Part shown: positions 27,299 through 36,107 of the stretch, one piece after another
Layout: every line of letters begins with the position of its first letter
Position numbering within the stretch: position 1 is the stretch's first letter
DNA from: Competibacter sp963695105
Lineage (GTDB): Bacteria > Pseudomonadota > Gammaproteobacteria > Competibacterales > Competibacteraceae
Direction of reading: 5' to 3'
DNA length: 64,000 nucleotides
Assembly: GCA_963695105.1 (NCBI GenBank)
Contig: CAVOGC010000001.1
Location: forward strand, 68,266-132,265
Translations under genes and position numbers: made by a program
Notes under the pieces: generated by a model
The model's input: the letters and a program-made list of their open reading frames with translations, nothing else
Database searches by the model: none
Told to the model about the DNA's origin: nothing

Positions 27299-29347
27299 TC
27301 AGCCTTCCTGCTTCTGCTTCTGATGGAGGGCTTGCAACTTATGCTGGATATCGGCTGGAACGGGGTCGTAATGGCTCAGTTCGATGTTGTACGAACCGTG
27401 GCCGCCAGTCATGGACTTCAACTGCGATTCGTAACCGTCCAGTTCCGCCAACGGCACTTGCGAGTTAATGATGCTCATGCCGCGTGGCCCGGCATCGGTG
27501 CCGGCGATGCGCCCGCGCCGGCTGGACAGATCGCCGGTGATGGCGCCGACGCATTCGGCCGGCGCTCGCACTTCCAGGTTGACGATGGGCTCCAGCACGA
27601 TCGGTCTGGCCTTGCCGACCGCATCGAGAAAGGCTTCGCGGCCGGCGGTGACGAAGGCGATTTCCTTGGAATCGACCGGGTGATACTTGCCGTCGTAGGC
27701 GATGGCGCGCACGTCCTGCATCGGGTAACCGGCGACCGCGCCTTCCTGAAGCGCCTCGCGCACGCCCTTTTCCACCGCCGGCAGAAAGGAAGTCGGGATG
27801 GTGCCGCCCACTACCGCGCTGACGAATTCGAAGCCGGCGTCGCGGGGCAGCGGTTCGATGCGCATGAACACCTCGCCGAACTGGCCGGCGCCGCCGGTCT
27901 GTTTCTTGTGACGATGATGGCCCTCGGCGTTCTGGCCGATGGTTTCCTTGTAGGCAATCTTGGGAGGCTTGGTTTCGACTTGCAGGTTGTAGCGCTGCTG
28001 CATCTTTTCCAGGGTGATGCGCAGATGCAGATCGCTCAGGCCGCGCAGCACGGTTTCCTTGGTATGGGTGTTGTGTTCCAGCGTCAGGCAGGGATCTTCC
28101 TCCAGCAGCTTATGCAGGGTGTCGGACAGCTTTTGCTCGTCGCCGCGGGTGGCGGCGCGGATGGCCAGCCCAAACAGCGGTGTGGGAAAACGCAGCGGTC
28201 GCAGGTGGATTTGGTCCTCGTCGTGGGAGTCGTGCAGCACCACGTCGCGGTGGATGTCGTCGATCTTGGCCACCGCGCAAATATCGCCGGGAATGCCGGT
28301 GGCGATCTCGGGGTGCTCCTTGCCGTGGATCTGGAACAGGTGGCTGACCTTGAAGGGTTTGCGACCGTCGCCGATGAAGAGCTGGCTGTCCTTGGTGATG
28401 GCGCCCTGGTGGATGCGAAAGATGCCGAGCTTGCCGATGAAGGGATCGATCAGCACTTTGAACACATGCGCCACGACGTGTTGCTGGGGGTCGGGGATGG
28501 CGTGGAGTTCCTCGACCGAGTCGCCGTCGCCCTTGAGGAACGGTTCGGGGTTGCCTTCGGTGGGGTTGGGCAGCAGTCGCGCGAACACGTCCAGCAGTTC
28601 CTTCAGGCCAGCGCCGGTGCGGGCCGAAACGAAGCAGATCGGAATCAGATGGCCTTCGCGCAGCGCCTTCTCGAACGGTTCGTGCAACTGTTCCGGCTGG
28701 AGGTCTTCGCCCTGTTCCAGGTACAGCGCCATCAGTTCCTCATCCACTTCGACCACCTGGTCGATCAGGGCGGAATGGACGGCGGCGACGCTGGAGAAGT
28801 CGCTGTCTCCGCTCGGGTTGAAGAAACAGTCCACCACCGTGGCGCCCTGGTTGGCCGGCAGGTTAACCGGCAGGCATTCCTTGCCGAAAGTCTCTTGAAT
28901 CTGACCGAGCAGGCCCGGCAGGTCGACGTTTTCGGCGTCGATCTTGTTGACGATGATCATCCGGCACTGTCGCCGCTCGGCGGCGCGTTCCATCATCCGC
29001 TGGGTGACCGCCTCGATGCCGGTTTGGGCGTTAATGACCACCGCCGCCGTTTCCACCGCCGGCAACACGGCGATGGCTTGGCCGATAAAATCCGGGAAGC
29101 CGGGCGTATCGATCAGATTGACGTGGACATCCTGGTAATCGAGATTCGCCAGCGCGGCGTCCAGCGAGTGCTGGTGAACTTTTTCTTGCGGGTCGAAATC
29201 GCAAACCGTATTGCCTTTTTCCACGGCGCCCGGAGCGGAAAGCTTGCCGGCGTGGTGCAAAATGGATTCCACCAGCGTGGTTTTTCCAGCCGCGGCATGC
29301 CCGACCAGGGCGATGTTGCGGATGGATTCGGTGGTATAACTGACCAT
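27299..29347 (-). CDS. Elongation factor G-like GTPase (EF-G2 type)
   Basis: The 682-residue protein has all EF-G domains: G1 GHAAAGKTT at residues 16-24, DTPGFPDF (G3), VNKIDAEN (G4), a domain II, and the C-terminal EF-G folds ending with a GHGSYNIELSHYDPVP segment. Its sequence is that of the EF-G-like paralogue group rather than canonical FusA, and no ribosomal genes are near. AGGAGG lies 6 bases before the second of two adjacent ATGs (29347), which is chosen. Role in translation or stress is unproven. Confidence 0.9.
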   Translation of the reverse strand: MVSYTTESIRNIALVGHAAAGKTTLVESILHHAGKLSAPGAVEKGNTVCDFDPQEKVHQHSLDAALANLDYQDVHVNLIDTPGFPDFIGQAIAVLPAVETAAVVINAQTGIEAVTQRMMERAAERRQCRMIIVNKIDAENVDLPGLLGQIQETFGKECLPVNLPANQGATVVDCFFNPSGDSDFSSVAAVHSALIDQVVEVDEELMALYLEQGEDLQPEQLHEPFEKALREGHLIPICFVSARTGAGLKELLDVFARLLPNPTEGNPEPFLKGDGDSVEELHAIPDPQQHVVAHVFKVLIDPFIGKLGIFRIHQGAITKDSQLFIGDGRKPFKVSHLFQIHGKEHPEIATGIPGDICAVAKIDDIHRDVVLHDSHDEDQIHLRPLRFPTPLFGLAIRAATRGDEQKLSDTLHKLLEEDPCLTLEHNTHTKETVLRGLSDLHLRITLEKMQQRYNLQVETKPPKIAYKETIGQNAEGHHRHKKQTGGAGQFGEVFMRIEPLPRDAGFEFVSAVVGGTIPTSFLPAVEKGVREALQEGAVAGYPMQDVRAIAYDGKYHPVDSKEIAFVTAGREAFLDAVGKARPIVLEPIVNLEVRAPAECVGAITGDLSSRRGRIAGTDAGPRGMSIINSQVPLAELDGYESQLKSMTGGHGSYNIELSHYDPVPADIQHKLQALHQKQKQEG

Positions 29348-29754
29348 CATGGCCTCCTGTTGGATTCGGTTTGGACAACCAAGCGCTTGTTGTGACGAAG
29401 CGATTCTCAATGGATAGAGCGACCGGGATAAAAATAAAAAGTCTACAGGAACAGTTGGGGTTTCTCAGCCGACCTCGTCATTATTTTGTCATGATCGCCG
29501 GGACGCCGAGGTTGCAAACCCGCTTCCCGCGTACCCGGCGCGGAGCAGCGAGCCGGTTTTCTGGCGGGCAAAAGCAAAACTGCTTAACATAATCGAACAG
29601 TGGAAAATCATGTCCCCATACAGGAAGGACTCAGAGGTAACGGTTTACTTCCCTCGTCCGCTTGTGGGAGAGGAGTTGAGGGTGAGGGCCATGGGTTCAA
29701 AGGCTCCCCTTCACCCTAACCCTCTCCCTCTGGCGGGGACTGGATGAAGTTACG
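29348..29754. other. 407-bp intergenic stretch
   Basis: It separates the divergent EF-G-like and transglycosylase genes and holds the inverted repeat at 29664-29730. A 73-codon frame inside it (29371-29592) has no family likeness. Nothing else was seen. Confidence 0.5.
29664..29730. repeat. Imperfect inverted repeat, GGGAGAGG...AGGGTGAGGG type
   Basis: The arms are 29664-29688 (GTGGGAGAGGAGTTGAGGG then TGAGGG) and 29706-29730, whose complement reads GAGGGAGAGGGTTAGGGTG. They could form a long hairpin. The sequence matches a widely dispersed intergenic repeat style in proteobacteria; a related copy occurs at 61136-61173. Confidence 0.65.
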
Positions 29755-30702
29755 ATGAAGTTACGACAACATCTGGGGTTCTGGATTCTCGGACTCTGCG
29801 CCGCCAGCGCGAGCGGAGCCGGGGGGAGCCCGGATTGGATCAAACTCGCTCGGGAAACCCCGGCTGTGCAGATGGAATGGGCGGCGCGCTACGAACACGG
29901 GGAAGGCGTAACCCAAAGTTTTGCGCGGGCGATGCAGTTGTACTGCGCGGCTGCCCGTCGCGGTCATGTCGCGGCCCAGTATCAATTGGGCTGGATGTAT
30001 GCCAACGGCCGCGGTGTGGCGCGGGATGATGCCCAGGCCACGGCCTGGTTCCGCTTGGCGGCGGCGCGAGGCGACGTACCGGCCCGGCGGATGCTGGAAC
30101 TGGTGGGCGATCCGGCCAAGGCCGCGCGCGCGCGCTGCCAGGAGCCGGTGGAACCGACTCGCCAATCGACGCCGGCCCGCTGGGTCCGATCGGGACCACC
30201 CGCGCCGGAGCAGGCCAAGATCGAGGCGCTGGTGCGGCGGATGGCGCCGGACTTCGGCCTGCAGCCCGCGCTGGTGCTGGCGGTGATCGAGGCGGAATCG
30301 AATTTCAACAGCCAAGCCCTGTCGCCGAAAAACGCCCAGGGATTGATGCAACTGATTCCCGAGACCGCCGAGCGCTTCGGGGTGCGGGACCCCTACGACC
30401 CGGTGCAGAATCTGCGCGGCGGCATGGCCTACCTGCGCTGGTTGCTGGCCTATTTCCAGGGTGATGTCCGCCTGACTCTGGCGGGTTACAACGCCGGCGA
30501 GGGCGCGGTGGTGCGTTACGGCGACGTGCCTCCCTACGCGGAGACGCGGGCCTACGTCGACCGGATCACCCGCGCCTACGGCCAACTGAGGCATCCTCCG
30601 GTGGCGCCGGTGACCCAGCCCGCCACCCTGAAACGTCCTCCGGCCGATTCCGCCTCGGCCCCAGCGGCGATGCTGCTGGTTGTGGCCCGCCCACAGCCGT
30701 AG
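29755..30702 (+). CDS. Secreted lytic transglycosylase with Sel1 repeats
   Basis: The 315-residue protein has a signal peptide (ending SASGAG), two Sel1-like repeats at about 40-115 (AARYEHGEGV, YQLGWMYANGRGV), then an SLT domain: catalytic Glu in VIEAESNFNSQALSP, KNAQGLMQLIPETAERFGV, and LTLAGYNAGEGAV. It cleaves peptidoglycan in the periplasm. The fusion with Sel1 repeats suggests recruitment by a partner protein. Confidence 0.9.
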   Translation: MKLRQHLGFWILGLCAASASGAGGSPDWIKLARETPAVQMEWAARYEHGEGVTQSFARAMQLYCAAARRGHVAAQYQLGWMYANGRGVARDDAQATAWFRLAAARGDVPARRMLELVGDPAKAARARCQEPVEPTRQSTPARWVRSGPPAPEQAKIEALVRRMAPDFGLQPALVLAVIEAESNFNSQALSPKNAQGLMQLIPETAERFGVRDPYDPVQNLRGGMAYLRWLLAYFQGDVRLTLAGYNAGEGAVVRYGDVPPYAETRAYVDRITRAYGQLRHPPVAPVTQPATLKRPPADSASAPAAMLLVVARPQP

Positions 30703-30789
30703 GGCGTCGCCAACCTCATCCGAACGCTGCGAGCCTCCGGCTTGAACGGTCGAGTGCGCGATGGTCACTTGACTGTCAAGCGGCTTTAA

Positions 30790-31059
30790 CGCGGTTGCAA
30801 TTCGACTGACCTATCGTCGCTCGAACTTGCTCTATGCCGCTTGTCTCCGGAGGCCGTCCCGGCCGTGCCCTTCATCGGCGATGCGTCCCTGCTGCCGCAT
30901 CTGTGGCGGTTGCTGGGCGAACGCCGCATCGAGGTCGAATTGGGATTCCGCGAACCGCTGCCGGCGTTCGGGTGGACCCGAAACGAGTTGGCCGAGCATG
31001 CCCGGGCACAGATTGACGGGGTAATTATCCGGAGCCGGAACCGTGCGGTCGCCGGCTAG
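30790..31059 (+). pseudogene. C-terminal remnant of a PlsC-type acyltransferase
   Basis: The frame encodes about 70 residues resembling the tail of 1-acylglycerol-3-phosphate acyltransferases: VPFIGDASLLPHLWRLLGERRIEVEL and FREPLPAFGWTRNELAEHA. The catalytic HxxxxD half is missing; a stop lies at 30787 and no upstream piece is present. It looks like the leftover end of a deleted gene overlapping the rsmJ stop. Confidence 0.6.
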
Positions 31060-31859
31060 CGCGCCGACGGGTCAAGGTTGACCCGGTAGAGGTCGAAACG
31101 GGTATTGGGCGTAACGATTCGCGCCGTGGGCGGAGGGCCGCTCAGGGCCGGCGCCAGTCGTGGCCGCTTCACCACCACCCGCTTGCCGGCGCAGGCCAAC
31201 GCCACGGCCAGCAGGGTCGGCGCGTCCTCATCGTCGCCGGCCAGTTGCCGCAGCAGGCGCATTTCCTTCCCCGCCCACGCCGATTTTTGTCGGTGCGGGT
31301 ACATCGGGTCCAGATAAACCACGTCTGGCCGTCGGTTGGCTGTCAGCCGGGGCAGACATTCGCGCCCGTCGCCGCCGTGAAGGCACAGCCGTTCGCTCAC
31401 CATTGGACCGATTTCCGCATCGCGGGCGGCTCGCCGCAAGCCGTCCCGCAGCAGAACGGCGATGACCGGCGAGCGCTCGATCAGCCAGACGGTGCAGCCC
31501 AGGCAGGCCAGCACGAAAGCATCGCGGCCCAGCCCGGCGGTGACGTCCGCCACGGTCGGCGCGACGCCGCCCTTCAGTCCGACCGCCCGGGCCAGCGCTT
31601 GGCCACGGCCGCCGCCGAACCGCCGCCGGTGAGCCGCCGCTCCCGTGGTGAAATCGACATAGACCGGTCCGGGGGCATCGGAATCCAGGGTTCGCAGTTC
31701 CAGTCGCGCCGCGGTTACCACCAGCAGATGAGTGAAAGCACTGGCGGGTGCGATGGTGGTCAGGGGGAGATGCAGCTCGGCCGCCAGCTCGGTCGCCACG
31801 GCCAGATCCGCGGGGCATTCCGCGGCAATCGCCAACTTGGGACTGGTGATGAAATCCAC
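31056..31859 (-). CDS. rsmJ: 16S rRNA (guanine-1516-N2)-methyltransferase RsmJ
   Basis: The 267-residue protein shows the RsmJ layout: a SAM-binding start VADVTAGLGRDAFVLACLG, GDGRECLPRL, and the catalytic RPDVVYLDPMYPHR motif, followed by VVVKRPRLAP. It methylates G1516 of 16S rRNA. A slightly divergent N-terminus does not affect the call. Confidence 0.93.
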   Translation of the reverse strand: MDFITSPKLAIAAECPADLAVATELAAELHLPLTTIAPASAFTHLLVVTAARLELRTLDSDAPGPVYVDFTTGAAAHRRRFGGGRGQALARAVGLKGGVAPTVADVTAGLGRDAFVLACLGCTVWLIERSPVIAVLLRDGLRRAARDAEIGPMVSERLCLHGGDGRECLPRLTANRRPDVVYLDPMYPHRQKSAWAGKEMRLLRQLAGDDEDAPTLLAVALACAGKRVVVKRPRLAPALSGPPPTARIVTPNTRFDLYRVNLDPSAR

Positions 31860-31928
31860 GGTCGTCGGAGCGGGAAGCGCAACCGCCGCGCTGGGCGCGG
31901 TAGTTGCCTATCAAAACTGGTCCGGGGT

Positions 31929-32282
31929 TCAGGCTGCCTTGAGCAGCACATCTTCCAGGGCTGTTTTGGTCAAGCCATCCATCTCGGTCTTGAAGCGCGT
32001 GGCCAGGTCGGTCATCGTCTTGGCGTCGTGCATCATTTTCTGCTGGACCGTTTGCGCGATCTCGCTCTGGCGCTTGTAGAAATCCTGCCAGCTTTTAACG
32101 TCGTTGATCTCGGCGGCGGCTCTCATCTGATTGATGCCGATGTCCATGTAGGCTTTAACCGAATTCATCTGGAACACCATCATCTTCTCGATGTTCTCAA
32201 CCATAAGCTTGTTGATTTTGACTAGGGGCTCTGGCAGGGATTGCGGGTTCTCCAGTGCCTTGCTGAACAGATCGATGACCAT
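31929..32282 (-). CDS. Phasin family protein
   Basis: The 117-residue helical protein fits the phasin_2 family: short amphipathic helices, no signal peptide, many Met/Gln/Lys and few Cys. Phasins coat polyhydroxyalkanoate granules, set their size and sometimes help polymerase. No phaC/phaA genes are in the window. A promoter with two TTGCA/TGCAA palindromes lies just upstream, the usual autoregulated phasin arrangement. Confidence 0.88.
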   Translation of the reverse strand: MVIDLFSKALENPQSLPEPLVKINKLMVENIEKMMVFQMNSVKAYMDIGINQMRAAAEINDVKSWQDFYKRQSEIAQTVQQKMMHDAKTMTDLATRFKTEMDGLTKTALEDVLLKAA

Positions 32283-32314
32283 GGTGTGCTCCTCGTCAAG
32301 CGTGGGTAAGTTTG

Positions 32315-32354
32315 TTGCAGTGCAATATAACGGAATATATGCTGCGTTGCAACA
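32315..32354 (-). promoter_or_regulatory. Phasin promoter with palindromic operator candidates
   Basis: On the minus strand TTGCAA (32352-32347) and TATATT (32329-32324) are 17 bp apart. Two palindromes overlap them: TTGCAGTGCAA (32315-32325) over the -10 and GTTGCAAC (32346-32353) over the -35. Paired TGC/GCA palindromes in this position resemble PhaR binding sites; that match is from memory. Confidence 0.6.
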
Positions 32355-32512
32355 TGAGCGGATGAGCTTTTTCCGGTCAAGCCCCGCCGACGGGCGGAGA
32401 GCCGCGGTTTACCGAATTCATCATGCGAAATCGGCAAGCTGAACTATGCTTAATAATGGAGATGTAAAGCTGTTTTTCGGTTGGAGTGACAGCGCGAGAG
32501 TGAGACAAGACC

Positions 32513-33484
32513 TTGAGCGATAACACGGTTTCCAGTTTATCCGCACGGCTGTGGCGGAAAGGTTTGCTACCTCATCACGACATCGGCCCACGCAAGCGTG
32601 CGCCGAAGCTGGCGCTGGTGGCCGATCTCCGGGAAGCCGAATTGAACGGCCTATTTGTGCTGTCGCGGCTGGCGGCGTTTCTGCGCGGCATCGAGGCGGG
32701 CGAGCGGCGTGGTCTGCGCTTGCGCGAACGGGTGGTGATCGTCCCCGCGGTCGAGGGTTCGACAGGGTCCAGCGGTGGTCACGGGCGACCCCGCCCGCGT
32801 TTGCCGCCGGCCGCGGCCGAGGCAATGGTGGAGCTGACCCGGACCGCTTACTATCGGGTGAACATCCGCCCGGCCAGTCCCGAGGTCGAGGATATGCCGC
32901 AGGTGCGCCTTTACGCGCCCAACGACGACGAGCGCGCCAGCGCCTGCCTGTTCGGGTTGCCGGCGGTCATCGAACGGCCGGTCGAGGATACCGACCCTTC
33001 CGATCTGATGCGCGCCTGGCGGCCTTGCGGCGGCGAGAATTTCGTGATTCACGCCGGGCAAGCCGGCGCCTTGCAGACCGGGCATTGCGAGACCTTGTTT
33101 CGGGCTTTGGTGGCTTTTCTCGACCGTACCGGGATTGTCGGTGGCCTGCGGCCCTCCAATGAGGATGAAGACCTGCATTATTTCGGCCTGGAACAGATCT
33201 TCGTCGTGCTGGCCGAGCAATCCGGAATTTTTTCCTCCAATCTGAATGTCGGCCGCTGGATTCGCGCGGGTGAGGCTCTGGGCCATATCCACGACGGCTT
33301 TGGAGATATACGGGCGCCGGTGGCGGCGCCGGTGGCTGGCCTGCTGGCGAGTTTGCGCCGGCAGCCGCTGCTGTGCGCGGGAGGCCTGGTGGCCCAGGTG
33401 CTGACGCCGGACAGCACGGTCCAGCGTGGCTTGGTGCGACGGCTGGGAGAGCGGCATGAACGACAGGCTCGTCGAGGATTATGA
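32513..33484 (+). CDS. Succinylglutamate desuccinylase/aspartoacylase-like protein, degenerate metal site
   Basis: The 323-residue protein belongs to the AstE/AspA M14-like group and ends with the AstE-type beta-domain and GHIHDGFGDIRAPVAAPVAG biotinyl-like hairpin. The zinc motif normally reading GxHGxE is ADLREAELNG here: the ligand His is Arg40 while Glu43 remains. It probably cannot bind zinc normally. The start is a TTG at 32513 with weak signals. It overlaps pcm by 29 bases. Confidence 0.75.
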   Translation: MSDNTVSSLSARLWRKGLLPHHDIGPRKRAPKLALVADLREAELNGLFVLSRLAAFLRGIEAGERRGLRLRERVVIVPAVEGSTGSSGGHGRPRPRLPPAAAEAMVELTRTAYYRVNIRPASPEVEDMPQVRLYAPNDDERASACLFGLPAVIERPVEDTDPSDLMRAWRPCGGENFVIHAGQAGALQTGHCETLFRALVAFLDRTGIVGGLRPSNEDEDLHYFGLEQIFVVLAEQSGIFSSNLNVGRWIRAGEALGHIHDGFGDIRAPVAAPVAGLLASLRRQPLLCAGGLVAQVLTPDSTVQRGLVRRLGERHERQARRGL

Positions 33485-34142
33485 AAGCGAGCACCGGCGT
33501 TTGCTGGAGCAGGTAATCGCGGAAACCCAGGGAACGGCCGGTCTGACCGGTTGTTCCAAACTGAGCGAGCCGGTGCTGCGCGCGCTGGCGGCGGTGCCCC
33601 GACACCGGTTCGTGCCGCCGGCCCAGCTCGCATGGGCCTACGCCGACACCCCGCTGCCGATCGGCTGCGGTCAAACGATTTCCCAACCCTTCATTGTCGC
33701 TTTGATGACCGAGTTGCTGGCGCTTGATTCCCGATCCGTGGTGTTGGAAGTCGGCACCGGTTCGGGCTATCAGACGGCGATGCTGGCCGGTTTGGCGCAG
33801 CGGGTTTACTCGGTGGAGCGGATTCCCGCGCTGGCCGAAGCCGCCGAGAAACGCTTGCGCGAGCTTGGAATCGCCAATGTGGAAATTCGCACCGCCGACG
33901 GTTATCGGGGATGGGAAGAGAAGGCGCCCTTTGACGGCATCATGGTCACGGCGGCGGCGGCCGAAGTGCCGCCGGCGCTGGTGCGGCAGCTCAAGCCGGG
34001 CGGCCGATTGGTGGTTCCGGTGGGGCCACAGCACCGGAGTCAGGACCTGCGCGTGATTTACAAGGACGAATCGGGGTTGCCGCATAGCCGCAGCGTGTTG
34101 CCGGTGGTGTTCGTGCCGCTGGTGCGGAACCGTGAGGACTGA
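33456..34142 (+). CDS. pcm: Protein-L-isoaspartate O-methyltransferase
   Basis: The 228-residue protein has the PCMT landmarks: PRHRFVPPAQLAWAYADTPLPIGCGQTISQPFIVA, the SAM motif VLEVGTGSGYQTAMLAGL, YSVERI and GGRLVVPVG. It repairs L-isoaspartyl damage in proteins. The ATG at 33456 has GGGAGA before it; the frame begins inside the previous gene, implying coupling. Confidence 0.95.
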   Translation: MNDRLVEDYESEHRRLLEQVIAETQGTAGLTGCSKLSEPVLRALAAVPRHRFVPPAQLAWAYADTPLPIGCGQTISQPFIVALMTELLALDSRSVVLEVGTGSGYQTAMLAGLAQRVYSVERIPALAEAAEKRLRELGIANVEIRTADGYRGWEEKAPFDGIMVTAAAAEVPPALVRQLKPGGRLVVPVGPQHRSQDLRVIYKDESGLPHSRSVLPVVFVPLVRNRED

Positions 34143-34221
34143 GGTCAACGCCGGGTAATTTGGCCCGGCCAGCGGGGAAGATCGGCCATGGCCACGGCAT
34201 GGATGTTGAGCGCCGATCGGC

Positions 34222-35574
34222 TCAACCGGTCGGCAGGGAAATCCCGGTGAGCTTCTTGAACAGCGCCACCGCGTAGGAATCGGTCATCCCGGAGACAAAG
34301 TCGGTGATGGCCAGCACGCGGCGGTAGAGGTCGGGATCGGGGTTGCGTCCGGGTCCGGCGAAGGATTCCGGGATCAGATGGATCAGCATCCGGCTCTTGG
34401 GCGAGGCGGCCGGACCGCGGGCGGCCAGGTCGTTGACGGTGGTGACGAAGGCTTCCAGCAAGCCGCCCATCACTTCAAAGCCGGCGGCTTCCACCTCCAC
34501 CACCGGTTTGGAGACATACACCTGGGTTTCGCCGCACTCCTTGAGCGCGCGCATCGCGCCGGCGGCGGGGATCGCGTCCAGCAGTTCCGCGGTGAAACCA
34601 CCGGCCAGAATCACCGCCTCGTTGTCCATGAAGCACTGATGGACCTGATCGATGATGGCGCCGATAGCCTTGGCTCGCAGGTATTCGATTTTCTCCTTGG
34701 AACGGGTGATATGGCGCATTTTGCGCTGGGCGCGGTCCGGCTCGCCGGTCAGCGGCAGCAGCAGGTCGCGTACCTCCTCGAAGCGCAGTTGTTGCAGCCG
34801 GAAGGCATCCTCCACGTCGATGATCCGGTAGCAGATGTCGTCGGCCGCCTCGACCAGATAGGCGAGCGGATGGCGGCTCCAGGCCCCCGGCAGCACCGAT
34901 TCCAATCCCAGTTCTCCGGCGATTTCCGCGAACAGATCCGCGTCGTCCTGGTAAAAACCGAATTTCTTGAAGGCGATGCCGGGTGGGGGGGCGGTCGGCA
35001 GTGACGAGGCGCATGGGTATTTGGTGAAGGTGCCCAGGGTGGCGCAGGTCAATTGCATGCCGCCTGGATTGTCGGGGCTTTGCAGCCGGGTGATGATGCG
35101 AAAGCCTTGGGCGTTACCCTCGAAGCGCAGGAAATCCTGCTGTTGCGCTTCGTTCAATTGTTGCAGCACCGTCCGGCCGGTGGCGGAGGTGATGAACCAT
35201 AACCGGATGGCGTCTTCGCCGGCATGGCCAAAGGGTGGGTTGCCGATATCGTGCGCCAGGCAGGCGGCGGCGACCACCGCGCCGAAATCCTGCGGATAGA
35301 CCCGTTGCAAGCCATGGCGGCGAATCACGCTGTCGCCGACCATGGTGCCCAGCGAGCGGCCGACGCTGGAGACTTCCAGACTGTGGGTCAGGCGGGTGCG
35401 AACGTAGTCGCTTTGGGAGAGCGGGAAGACCTGGGTTTTGTCTTGCAGCCGGCGAAAAGCCGAGGAAAAGACCAGACGGTCAAAGTCGCGTTGAAAGTCG
35501 GTGCGCGCTTCGCTGTCGGGATGCTGGCGGGAGACCCCAAGGCGGGCGCGGGAGAGCAGGCGGTTCCAGTCCAT
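34222..35574 (-). CDS. dgt: dGTP triphosphohydrolase
   Basis: The 450-residue HD-domain protein shows TRLTHSLEVSSVGRSLG near residue 60, then CLAHDIGNPPFGHAGEDAI with the metal His-Asp, and a late catalytic-site helix EAADDICYRIIDVEDAF. This is the type-2 dGTPase group, splitting dGTP to deoxyguanosine and triphosphate and so setting dNTP pools. The ATG at 35574 (MDWNRLL) is chosen over a longer frame to 35871. Confidence 0.93.
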   Translation of the reverse strand: MDWNRLLSRARLGVSRQHPDSEARTDFQRDFDRLVFSSAFRRLQDKTQVFPLSQSDYVRTRLTHSLEVSSVGRSLGTMVGDSVIRRHGLQRVYPQDFGAVVAAACLAHDIGNPPFGHAGEDAIRLWFITSATGRTVLQQLNEAQQQDFLRFEGNAQGFRIITRLQSPDNPGGMQLTCATLGTFTKYPCASSLPTAPPPGIAFKKFGFYQDDADLFAEIAGELGLESVLPGAWSRHPLAYLVEAADDICYRIIDVEDAFRLQQLRFEEVRDLLLPLTGEPDRAQRKMRHITRSKEKIEYLRAKAIGAIIDQVHQCFMDNEAVILAGGFTAELLDAIPAAGAMRALKECGETQVYVSKPVVEVEAAGFEVMGGLLEAFVTTVNDLAARGPAASPKSRMLIHLIPESFAGPGRNPDPDLYRRVLAITDFVSGMTDSYAVALFKKLTGISLPTG

Positions 35575-35644
35575 GCGCGGTGCGGTCGGTGAGTGCTGGA
35601 TGCGACAAGCATAGCCGATCCTCGCCTTGGCCGTGCCAAATCGG

Positions 35645-36082
35645 TCAAACGCTACCGGGATTGCTTGAATCGACAGCCGGCGGTTGCTGGACGGCGATCC
35701 AACTGCCGGGTGGGGCGTGTTCTTCGCAGCAGGCGAGCAGTTGGCGCCGGTGATAACGCAATTGTCCCGGTGCGCCACAGCGTTCGCAGACGGCGCAGGA
35801 TTGGCGTTCCGCCGCCGCGCACAGGGCGTAAAGCTGCTCGTCCGCCTGATCCAGCCGGAAGCGCAGTGCACCCAGTTCCTGTTTGACCTGCACCGCCAGT
35901 GGGTTTAGCCCGACTTGCGCGGCGTGGGTGGTGATGTCGGCGGCGAGTTGGCGGATCAGGGCGTACCAGCCGTCCTCGCATTCGAAACCGAAGCCCATCA
36001 GGTTCTGGGTGACCGGGAGGTGGCGGCCCCGGAATAGTTCGGGGAATTCGGCGAACAGCCGTTCGGTCAGTTCGGGGTTCAT
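35645..36082 (-). CDS. Hypothetical protein with Cys-rich zinc-ribbon-like tail
   Basis: The 145-residue protein has a helical N-terminus with GFECEDGWYALI, then a Cys cluster AVCERCGAPGQLRYHRRQLLACCEEH that could bind zinc. No family is recognised with confidence. It lies 25 bp before the vapC stop on the same strand and might be cotranscribed. The longer frame to 36190 is rejected in favour of MNPELTERL. Confidence 0.7.
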   Translation of the reverse strand: MNPELTERLFAEFPELFRGRHLPVTQNLMGFGFECEDGWYALIRQLAADITTHAAQVGLNPLAVQVKQELGALRFRLDQADEQLYALCAAAERQSCAVCERCGAPGQLRYHRRQLLACCEEHAPPGSWIAVQQPPAVDSSNPGSV

Positions 36083-36107
36083 GGCTCGTTTTCTGGGAAA
36101 CGGATTT

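Noticed and set aside
27251..29395. 714-codon plus-strand frame over the EF-G-like gene
   Set aside because: It mirrors the EF-G gene codon for codon; no start signal and no domain likeness.
29371..29592. 73-codon plus-strand frame after the EF-G-like gene start
   Set aside because: It covers the leader of the divergent gene, lacks a ribosome-binding site and has no recognisable domain.
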